Part shown: positions 1 to 9,200 of the stretch, piece after piece | How the letters are laid out: the number at the start of each line of letters is the position of its first letter | How positions within the stretch are numbered: the stretch's first letter is position 1 | Origin: Spirogloea muscicola | Taxonomy: Eukaryota; Streptophyta; Zygnematophyceae; Spirogloeales; Spirogloeaceae | Direction: 5' to 3' | Length of the DNA stretch: 13,988 nucleotides | NCBI GenBank assembly: GCA_009602725.1 | Contig: WELB01000018.1 | Coordinates: 1,052,354-1,066,341, forward strand | The notes under the pieces: generated by a model | The model's database searches: none | Told to the model about the DNA's origin: nothing | What the model saw: the letters and a program-made list of their open reading frames with translations, nothing else | Translations under genes and position numbers: made by a program

Positions 1-486
1 GTCTACCGGTTCACCATGGAAGCGACGGGCGATTGCGTGGCGGGCGAGCTGGTTAAGTAGCTCAAGCCACCGAGCGCCCAGTGCCCCATGGATGTCAATT
101 GCCAACGGGAAGAACTCGTCTTCCGGTGGATGGTCGGCGTACTTGATCTCTTTTGCCCGAGCGGCGCAGGCGACCGCATACCCAGCCTTGGTGGCAGACT
201 GGGCTGGGTGGGAGCGGTCAAATGCGTCGGTAGTCACCACATCCAGAAGCAGACGTGGCCCGCAGGCCTGTGGGGTGGCCACCAGGTCGACGCGACGAGC
301 GTGGAGACCGTCGGCCCTGGCCTGGAGCGGCATGACGCCGGAGTGCTCCGCTGCCACCGCGAAGCCAGCCTCCACCAGGATGCTGTGCATCGCGTCCCGG
401 AGGCGGTCGTGGGCCGCCGTCCTCTCGCCGCCAAGCCCGGGACGGGCGCCCGTCGAGTACACCGTGCGCGCACTGCTGCGTCGCGG
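1..486 (-). pseudogene. C-terminal fragment of a retroelement-type reverse transcriptase protein (restriction-like nuclease region)
   Basis: An open frame on the minus strand runs from a stop at 487-489 down to position 1 and continues off the window. It carries a H-D-R-L-R-D motif (about 400-417), then a VDLVAT strand, a LLLDVVTTD strand (about 220-250), an A-K-E-I-K-Y-A-D segment (about 130-155) and the block EFFPLAIDIHGALG (about 75-117). This order (D, D, then K-x-Y, then F-P-L-A-x-E/D-x-H-G-x-x-G) is what I know from the C-terminal ends of reverse transcriptase proteins of retroelements abundant in algae and protists, where it resembles a PD-(D/E)XK nuclease. No reverse transcriptase catalytic motif lies in the window; that part should be upstream (higher coordinates) but is not there. 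A different frame around 470-540 also looks protein-like (LCKYKWSQLMEAGDRD), which suggests a frameshift near 470-490 and a decayed copy. An alternative is a stand-alone host nuclease-like gene. Confidence 0.5.
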
Positions 487-556
487 TCACCGGCCTCCAT
501 CAGCTGTGACCACTTGTACTTGCACAGCTGCGTGGCCCCAGCGCCTTCATTCAATA

Positions 557-572
557 CAGGCGCATGCGCCTG
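557..572. repeat. 16-base perfect palindrome
   Basis: The sequence CAGGCGCATGCGCCTG equals its own reverse complement over 16 bases and is followed by another CGCCTG. It lies just upstream (in minus-strand terms) of the retroelement fragment. It could be a chance GC-rich palindrome or a binding site; nothing else supports a function. Confidence 0.6.
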
Positions 573-764
573 CGCCTGTCCACACATCTGCCTGCAGGCC
601 GTGCTCTAGTTCCAACCTCTGGCTTTCGACCAGTAAATTGCTCTCCGGCTGGGAAGAGAAGTGGCACTCCAAATGGGGCCAAGGGGCTGGGAAGCCCGAA
701 AGCAATCACTCACAGCCATCGCCGTCTACTGGAAGAGTCTTTCTTTCCAGCTGCTAGTCTTTCT

Positions 765-785
765 GGCTTGCGGCTTGCGGCTTGC
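765..785 (+). repeat. Three tandem copies of a 7-base unit
   Basis: The unit GGCTTGC occurs three times without interruption. It sits at the change from GC-rich sequence (retroelement side) to the AT-rich block that starts near 790. Confidence 0.8.
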
Positions 786-1373
786 AAATAGTGCAAAGCC
801 ACAAGTTATAAGGTAATGAGGGTATGCTGTTCTGGAGGTATATTCACTGACTTTGTACTTGTGTCCCGCTGGCTCTAACCAAGAAGTCACCTTCGTACGT
901 CTTCATAAAGTATACAGAAGTATAGGGGAAATTATCATATCTTGATGTTGTTTTGTATCCCTTACGGGATGTAACTTGTCCTTGCGACAACACAAAAAAG
1001 ATTACAACAGCTATTTAAATTTTGGGCCACAGCACCCTGCTGCCATCTGCACCTTTCTTCACTACTATGATCCCAGTTCGGATTTCATGTATACTATGGA
1101 CTAGATTTTCCACAGGTTGCGAAAACAATATGAATTTTACACAGACTTTTGGCCCCACTCTTAGCACTTCCATTGCCTTCTGCCTGAAATGTGAAATGGC
1201 TAGGGGTGGCCTCCCTCTCGTGTGCACGCCTTAACTCTCTATTTGGAGCTGGCCCCTCTCAGCTGTTGCCCCTTGACAAGCGTTTCATGCTCCGAGGGGC
1301 CATTTGTAATAGTCACTTGCTCTCTTGTTTGCTTCACGCTTTTCGACTCCTGTGGACGTTGTCCATCCCTTAT

Positions 1374-1402
1374 GGGCTGGCCTCTCACAGTCATTGCTCC
1401 CT
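1374..1402 (-). repeat. Inverted copy of the intergenic repeat
   Basis: Read on the minus strand, this segment matches the copies at 1575-1621 and 1656-1697, with the shared core CTGTGAGA-x-GCCAGCCC. It lies in the opposite orientation about 250 bases away, so the transcript or single strand could fold into an imperfect hairpin with the other copies. Confidence 0.55.
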
Positions 1403-1574
1403 AAGAAAGAGCTTCTTCTCATTCACAGACTTTGCCCCCTTCAGGACGAGCTTCACGAGTTATCTTGTCTATGGGCGAGCACTTTCTTTCTTTCCTTCTT
1501 CACGACACGGGACAGTGACCGCTTAAGGCAGCCCAGAAGACTGGACGAGGTCTGAAAGAGGAGAAGCCGCTTCC

Positions 1575-1621
1575 AGGAGAGGGCAGTGGCTGTGATAGGC
1601 CAGCTCACAAAAAAGAATGAC
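1575..1621 (+). repeat. Intergenic repeat, direct copy A
   Basis: This 47-base segment begins AGGAGAGGGCAGTGGCTGTG, continues with a GGCCAGCTC segment and an A-run, and ends in AATGAC. It is imperfectly repeated at 1656-1697 in the same orientation with a start-to-start distance of 81 bases. Confidence 0.65.
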
Positions 1622-1655
1622 AGGAAGCCCAACCCCAAACAAGAAGGACGCTAGC

Positions 1656-1697
1656 AGGAGAGGGCGGTGGCTGTGAGATGCCAGCCCAAAAAATGAC
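1656..1697 (+). repeat. Intergenic repeat, direct copy B
   Basis: Starts AGGAGAGGGCGGTGGCTGTG, differing from copy A by one base in the first 20, then diverges slightly before the shared GCCAGC, A-run and AATGAC end. Weaker resemblance is seen at about 1247-1272 (inverted), 1809-1820 (direct, GGCCAGCACAAAA) and 1937-1961 (inverted). Confidence 0.65.
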
Positions 1698-2425
1698 ATA
1701 TCATCGGCAGCCAAGAAGCTACTGCAGCTCGCTGCCAGCAAGCCCTGGTCAGCAGCCGCGAACAGCAGCAGGAACAAATCCTTTTACTATAGGCTATGCC
1801 TCTTCATGGCCAGCACAAAATCCGTGGACAGTCTAGGTCAGTGGGAAATCAGTCGCCCCACTGACTTTCAGAAGCCCTGAGCTGCCAGTATGCTGCTCCG
1901 TGTACTGTAGAGGCACTCCAATGAACTCCTTCGCAGGCTGGCCTTTCCCGGCGCCCTTGACTAGCAATAGTAGTGGTAGCTGAGAGAAGAAGGAAGGTCG
2001 CATGGTGCTGCCGGCAGCAGAGCATGGGGGGAAGGGTGCTCGCTCAGGCGACCCGTGTCTGTGACTGGGCAGCCTGAGAGTGTCTACAACAGTCTTACGA
2101 CTTCCTGCATTTATTGAGACTTCTCCCAGCTCTGCCCCTGTGAGCAGCCGCTCTTCCTTTTGCCACCTTGCACACAGCAGCGCCCACGCTCAATTATGTG
2201 CCAACCACCTCGCCCTACAATCTGTTACTCATCTCCAGCTGCCTATGCTTCGGCCAAGACATACCACGAACAACGGGCGCCTCTCCTCTTCAGCATGGCC
2301 CCCATCAGTCGGCCATCTTGGAGTCCCACTGGGCAGCTGGACTGTGTATGCCATGATGGCAACTAGCTGGCAAGCCATCTGGAACCACCTTCTTAAAACG
2401 CCGCTGAGTCATTGTGGAGTTGCCA

Positions 2426-3280
2426 TCAAACTAGTGGCATATACGTGCCACCATGGCCCTTGCGCAACACCGGGGGCCCAGATGCCTCAGCATAGCGGTC
2501 CGCTTGCTGCAGGCACTCTTGCACCACGTCATCAAACCCAGTGGCCACAATAGCCAGCTGCATGCGCAGCCGCCGGTCACGTGCTGCCCGCAGCACGAAC
2601 TTGAACGCCCGTGCCAGCAGCCGTGCAGCCTCCACCGGCACGCCGCTGGGAGTGATCCACTTGGAGAAGTCGAGGTGGTCGCCAGCCGTCGCAACCTCCG
2701 CGCGGTACAGCCGTGCCAGTTCTGACAACAGAGCGGGAGACAAAGGCAGCAAGGCAGCAAAGTCCGCCAGATACATGGTGAAGCGGCTGGGTGGGAGCAG
2801 CTGCTGCCAAATGGCAGGCGCCCAGTCTTCCTGCGCCTGCATCAAGTTGTATGCTCGAGCCACAACAAGGGCCTCCCCAAAGCGCGGCTGCGAAGCCATC
2901 AGCTCTCTCGCCTGCTCACGAGGTAGGAGGATCCACCGAACATCCGGCAGCCGCAGCTGCAGCGAGAGCAATGAAGCCTGGGCAGCACACCTGGCAACGC
3001 CCATGCCGCAGCCGGAGCCAGCGGCTGACCAGGCCTCGGCAGCTTTGACCATGTCCGACATGGCCAGGAGACCTTGGCGCATGCCTTCCTCCTCAGGCAC
3101 CCCTCCGCTGCTTCCAATGCCACTGCCGATGCGGCTGCCTTCCGCAGCCCCACCACCAGGGGCCCCCTTTCCCCCACCCACTGCCGCATGTTGGCCGTCG
3201 ACCCAGCGCTGCACACACTCAATTGCTTGGGCCTCGCGCACCTCTGCCACCTTCTCCTCCATGTTGCATGCCTCGTACAC
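2426..3280 (-). other. Spatacsin exon 23: C-terminal Spatacsin_C domain
   Basis: Residues 2455-2738 and the TGA stop at 2428-2426. A Gly/Ala-rich insert lies at 2487-2514. The conserved domain follows: QASLLSLQ (2555-2562), RFGEALVVARAYNL (2587-2600), LARLYRAEVA (2642-2651), RDRRLRMQLAIVATGF (2688-2703) and LRKGHGG (2726-2732) close to the terminus. The order and spacing match plant spatacsin C-termini, which end GPLVLRKGHGG followed by about five residues. Acceptor CATTGGCAG|GTG. Confidence 0.93.
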
Positions 3281-6200
3281 CTGCCAATGAGTCCAGTAAA
3301 GTATCAAAGTTCTGCTTCGTGCCGCCCCCTGCCTAAATTGGCCCAACAGTACTGTCTTTCAACGAGCTTGCCAACATCAACGCAGGGCAGCACTTCTGAG
3401 CACAATCACTAACCTTTGCAAGAAGTTCCTTGCTCTGCATGTCAAGGCGCTGCAATGAGGACAAAATTGTCAACGATAGCCTGCATCGCTGCTCCTCCCT
3501 GCAGGCTGAAATGACCAGACTGATTTGGTCGTCTAGAACTCCTCCTGAGCTCAGTAGGAGGTCAAGGGCTGGGCGGAATGCACGAGTGTCATGCACGCCT
3601 GCCAGCAACTGGATGAGCGGACCCTCGTTATTGGCTCCATCACCCACGCAGGCGTCCGCAAGAGATGCTGCAACAGCGAGCAGTATATCCAGGCCGTCCA
3701 GGCACAGTGCCTCTTCATAGAGGCACTGCACGACGAGCACAAGCTCCACCTGCAGCCAAACATGCTTAATTTCAGTGCGCCACTCTCAGCCACCTTCTAG
3801 GTAGCCTACTAGTGTACGTATGGGCATCAGCAGGGAGCCAGAGATGGTCGACCTTGCAGGCTGCTGCAAGGTCCGCTGTGTCGATCATAATCCTCATGAG
3901 GGCATGGCCCATGTGCGATTCAGAGGAGCACAGTGAGGCCCACTGCTTGAAGTCGGAGCGCCGCCACAGAAGCGGAGCTGGTCCTTCCTCCTCATCCTGC
4001 ATCTCCTTTTCGACCTTGTCCAGATAGCCACCCCGTTGTGCAGCTTGCAAGCCCTGTCACGACCGTGCAATCGTCAGCATACCTGCAGATGGAGGCCCGG
4101 ATTTTGTTCAAGCAATAGCACACACGAGGCGGGGTCATTGAGCTTGCTACATCGGGCCTTGCCTTGAGGAAAGCAGAAGCGAGGGTGTGAGCCACCGTGG
4201 CAGGAGGGATGGAGAAGGCTGTCAGCAGCGCCTTGGCCGCCTGGAGCGCCGGTTGGCCACTCAGCACCAGCAGCTGAAGGAGCTCCTCAGCTGGCTGGCG
4301 GGCCACATCAGCCGAGGGGCTCTCAAGGCAGGCTCCCACGGTCAGCCAAGCTATCAAGCGGTTGCAGTGCATCTGGCCCCACCCAGGTCGGCAGAGACCA
4401 CCCAGTGCCTCCACAAGCTGCAGTTGAAGTTGGTAGGCCAACTCGTAAGCTCCTCATGCTCCTCACAATGAGCACATTGGTCATTCGAATTCAATCTGAC
4501 TGGCTGTGCAAAGTACAAGAAGAGCATGATGCATAGGCTCACAGAGCAGCCAAGCGTACTGCTCAGCAGGGGCTTATGGACCTGCAAGGGTGAAGCGCTT
4601 GTCAAGGCTCCCAGGCAACCAATATCTGTTGGCAACAGCTCTTGCAGCCTCCTGTCCACCATGCTCTGCTTTGTGATGTCAGCTGTACTTTGGCAGCTCG
4701 CAACGGTTTCCTCAGCCAAGCGGAGTAGCTGCACCTCGCGGGGCTTCTCAGACAGTCGCCCATCCGCAAGCGCTGCGCCCGCTGAAATCCACCCATTGTC
4801 CAGCAATCTTGAGACGGAGTACTCCAGATTGGAGCTAGATAGGGAGTCAGCATTGCACTGCAAGTTGTCTTGGAAGAAGCCTTGAATGACGGCTTCTTTG
4901 CTTATACACTCGGACTCCAAATGTTGCGCAGTTGCTGCCATGTGCCGGCTGCTTGGGATGCCTGACTCCTCTTCCTCCTCGGCATCAGCCAGGGTTGCTA
5001 CAAGCAAAGTCCTTGCTGCTGTGTTCCCAAGCCAGGACCTCAACCTCTGCTTGGCCTCAAGAGTGTCCGACTTTGGATCCCTGCACAAGAATCCGAGGTT
5101 TCAGGACAGCTGTGAATGCAAGCTGCAAGTGAAGTGCAAGCAAACTGAGTTAGGCAGTTATACTGACTCTGCAGCTGACTGGAGCCACTGAAGAGCGAGC
5201 AGGAAGATGCTGTGCAGTTCCTTGGCTGGGACTTGGCGCTTGTCATCCAACTCTTGTGCATGCCGCAGAAAGAAGGCTGCTGCCTGATTCAAAAAGAACC
5301 GCATGAGAACATCTGTGAGTAACGAGCACTAAAATGAGCGATGATGTCTGCTGTCGGCGTTCTCAGAGAGTCAAGCTTTAGTAGCAAAAGTATGTCGTCA
5401 GGCACAGCTTGACAACCTCAGAGGGAAGCATGGAAGCTTGCAGGAATAAGTCGTGGCAGTGGCCCCAGAGAGAAGACCGCTCCACCGGGTCATCCCAGAG
5501 AAGGTCTTTCCAGTCCTTCACCATGGCCTCCCCCTAGTGCAGAAGAGCTTGACAAGTATTACCTCCACAACAAGCTCCAGATGGACACCAGCATGATTGA
5601 TTGCTCAACGGGCTCATAGACAGCTAAGCTGGCAGCTCTGGAGAGCCAACCAGGATCCATATGCTCAGTGCCATAAGCACAATAATGTAGTCGCACTGTA
5701 GTCCAAATTGCAATGTCAAATGATACTTGAATTAACCCATGCAAATGACAATGCATGACTAACCTGATCAAGTGTGAGATGATATGGGGACTCTGAGAAG
5801 AGAGGCAGCTGCTGCGCCCATCTCCGTGCCTCCGCCCACCCACTTTGCCGTCCGAGAAGCTTCAAAAGCTCCTCAGCTTCATCCTCTTGAGGCTCGATGT
5901 CTAATTCCTCCATCCTTGCATCTCTTATCAGTTGCTCGTTTAGCTCAAGGACTGCAGCCCTTCTGCTGAAAGCCAGGACCTGCTCCTTGTATTCATCGCC
6001 AAAGTCTGCACCTGCCAACTGCCGAAGCATGCGCAGCTCCTCGTATGGGGAAGCACATGAACCAAGAGTGGTCTGCGCTGCAGCCATTGCTGCTCGCACT
6101 TCCCAGGCTCCCTGCTTGCCCTCACTCGACTTCTGTCTCCTCTGTCTGTTGAAGTCAAGCAGCTCCCTTTCAGCATCCTCCATGCGTCCTTGTTGTGATG

Positions 6201-9200
6201 CCTACCTCGCATTAAAAACATACATGTTGTGCTTTCAAGCGCTGTTCAACGTTAGACAGAAGACAAGCAGGTGCAACCACCAGGAAAGCAGGTGCAAGTC
6301 AAAGATGCTGACGGTAACTCACCTGAAGGAAGCGTGAGAATGACAGGAGGGCTGAATCGGAGAAGAGGACCTCCAGAGACAGTACCAAAGGTCTCAAGCT
6401 CCGGTTCTGGCACAGCGTGCATACGCTCGCAACCACCACCTCCTCTGGTGAAGGCCCAGACTCTCCACCGTCACTGAAGTTCGTATGCACAGAGGAAGAC
6501 ATCTGATACTTCCAGCTTGGAGAAGGAGGGCCAGCCAAGGGATTGGCGCTTGAGCGCCTCCGGCGTTTGGCAGGGCCTTCAGCAGGATAGTCGTCAGCAT
6601 CGGCACAGGCAGCACTTGCGTCCTTGGAGACTGGTGAGGAGGGCTCCCCAACGTGCCAATCTTCCACGACATGGGCCGCATTGAGGGCAGCAACCGCCCG
6701 CTCCACGCCTGCGAGCGCTTTGCTTGATGCCTCCCTTGAAGCTGCGGCTGCTGTTAGCCTGCATGTAGAGAGAATGCTAAGAAACACAGTCTGCCTAAAA
6801 TGATCTCAAGCCCGCATATAAGTACTGCGTGACATCTGTATTCTCACTACTCATTGGGAGAATATTAGGGGCATCGGTGCTGGAGGGCTCTAGGCCATGC
6901 ATGATGAAAGCTCTGCACGAAGCAGTATGGTCTGCTTGAGGCTTACTTTGATGCTTCAAGCTCAAGCCATACTGCTAGACACTCCAGCGTCTGACATTCT
7001 GGGAAGCACGCAGCAATGATGCAGAGCAATGGCCACTGAGTGCTGCGTAGTAGGGCCTGCCCAGGCTGAGCTTGACCTTCACATCTAGCAAGCTCCGTAA
7101 AGAGCTCCTCCCTGCAGTTTACGGAGGAGTCGCTCTGTGCAAGCTCCCTCTTTGGCCTGAGGCTCTGGAGAACGATAGCCACATGGCTGCGGAGGCCAGC
7201 ATCATTGAAACATTCCCCTGCCTGCTACATGCGGCAAGACAGGTTAGAAATCTGAGCATCTGCAAGGACATCTGTGTAGTAATCTGTCAAGCTCAAACAG
7301 AAAGTCTATTGAGCATGAGCACCCCTGGAAATTAAGCGACACTAACACTTCTATATATATACACTTCTATATATTCTATATAACACTTCTGCCGTGAGCT
7401 TGTTGCTGTTTGGCAATGTGCAACCAAGGAGGTAGAGATACAGACCAAGGAGACAAGAGCATCCAAGGGAAAGTCTTCAGTCTGCGCATCCACCAAGAAA
7501 CCTACCTGAGCAGACAGTGGGGGTGAAGTATTGAGCACAATTGCATGCTCGGCTTAGTGTAGGTTTCAATTAACACAGTGCAACTGTTGGTCAAAGGGGC
7601 GCTGGAACTCCTCAAGATACGCACCCAGTCATTCCTTTGTGCCAAGATGCGGAGGTATGCATCAGACGGCGGAAGCCCGTGAGCCCTACAGAATGCAGAC
7701 ACCACTTGCCACTGAAGCCTGGCCTCCACTTGAGCCGCTCGCGCATCCTGGATGGTCCCTGTCAGGCCCTCCTTGCCAGCCAGCCAAGCGCCTGCACTCC
7801 TTGCACTGTCTTCTGCCAGGGGCCGCAGTGCCCTTTCGAGCGCTTGCAAGACTGACATGAAATGGTGCGCCCTCAGCATGTCAACCACCTTCTCCAAGTC
7901 CGATGGCCTGTTGGTGGCCACGCAGCGCAGAGCTGCCGCATTGGCACGCACCTGTTGCGAGTCTTCCGGCAGATTAAGTATTGCCAGGAAGGCTGCACAT
8001 GCAGCCACCACCGGCCAACTGGAGCCGTTTTGGCTCAGCGCCAGCGCCATCACCTGCAGCCATGCAAGGCAACTCAATCTTAATCTTCTTAGACGGGCTG
8101 CCATGTGGAAGCATGCTCCTGCCAGTGAGAGCTAGTCATACAAGAGGGTCCTTCAGTAGCCGCTAAGAGGCAACTAGTGAGTTGGTGTAGGTTTCTGTCT
8201 ACCGGAGGCAGCAGCTGGTCCCTCTCTGCAGCAGAAAGGGGCGCCAGTAACACGTTGTCCTCCTTTGCAGAGGTATCACGCCCACCCAGCAGAGCAGCAA
8301 ATGCTGCCAAGGGTCGTCCTCTTGCGAGCAGATGGCCAATCTCCAGGTTCCCAGTCTGCAGGAAAGCAGAGGCCTTAGGACCCGCGGTTGACATTGATGA
8401 CCATTTGCCTGCTGCAATACGTTGGTGCGTGTGGCGGGATGGGGGTCGATACCTCTGAAGAGCTGGCATGCAGGTCCCGCTTGATCGCATCCTCAGTTGC
8501 AGACTCCCATGTCTGCGCCAGCCTACGATCCTGTGCCAGCTCAGCTGCCTGAGCCGCAGATTCACCAGATGCTGCCTCTGCCACAGCAACCTCAAGGCCC
8601 TCGTGGCTCACTCCAGCCATGCCTGCGACCCCTTGGATGGATAGATGAAGAAGGCTGCGCACTTTCTTTGGCAATTTACGGGGCAGGAGCGTCTGCAATG
8701 TGGCATCGCCCCTTGCTGAAGTGAACAGTGACTCTCTCCATTTGAGGTATGTGCTCAGCCCTGCAGCGGGGTCTTGCATTTGGCCTGCCAACACCTCCGG
8801 TTCAGGTTCTACTGGAATAAGAGTCTGACCAAGCAAAAGGACTCGAGAATTCACACCTAGCCTGCAAGCTTACTTGAGCGCACTATAATCTCAAGAACAG
8901 ACCCGCAGTGGTCGTGACAGGTTTGTCAGCAAGGCGTTGGTCACAGAGTGCAACTATCAACCTCCAATGGCATGGCAAGAAGATGTGCATACCTCTCAGG
9001 GGCTTCGGTACTTTGTATGTTGACTCTTTCTTAGCTGCTGCCGCAGCAAGGGCGTTGAATAGGATTGGGAAGCGTGCCTGCAAGCTACGCAGGCTCTCCA
9101 GAGGGCAGTGCCAGGTGCTGGCAGGTGCCACACTGGCAAGGCACTCCTGGGGAGAGACGGGCGCGTGCACTAGCGTGGCAATTGCCATGCTGGCCCCTCC

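Larger units (their letters stand above)
487..2425. other. Intergenic region without a convincing gene
   Basis: This stretch of about 1.9 kb separates the retroelement fragment from the 3' end of the spatacsin gene. Open frames here are short, have low-complexity or repeat-derived translations and resemble no family I know. It contains a 16-base palindrome, a 7-base tandem repeat, an AT-rich block at about 790-1020, and copies of a short repeat in both orientations at about 1370-1700. The part next to 2425 should hold the spatacsin 3' untranslated region. I see no TGTAA motif (the usual green-algal polyadenylation signal) on the minus strand between 1141 and 2425; the nearest are at 1136-1140 and 1003-1007. 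Confidence 0.6.

Noticed and set aside
92-757. 221-codon open frame on the plus strand
   Set aside because: It overlaps antisense the retroelement fragment, whose minus-strand frame carries recognisable motifs.
1191-1526. 111-codon open frame on the plus strand and an 84-codon frame opposite at 1523-1777
   Set aside because: Both translations show the same GLASHSH-like piece because they cross copies of the inverted repeat; this is repeat content, not a protein family.
2080-2553. 157-codon open frame on the plus strand
   Set aside because: It straddles the spatacsin 3' end antisense, has no recognisable motifs, and shows no splice-independent coding signal.
2541-3290. 249-codon open frame on the plus strand
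   Set aside because: It lies antisense to spatacsin exon 23, whose minus-strand product matches a known domain; the plus-strand translation is Ser/Ala/Arg-rich and resembles nothing.
3992-4441. Unspliced continuation of exon 20 through 4162
   Set aside because: The read-through sequence loses similarity right at FLK and meets a stop, whereas splicing to 4053 restores the match.
7502-8104. A single continuous 200-codon minus-strand gene
   Set aside because: It is exon 12 read through its acceptor and donor; the first and last parts are intron sequence, and the plant-like sequence resumes exactly in exons 11 and 13.
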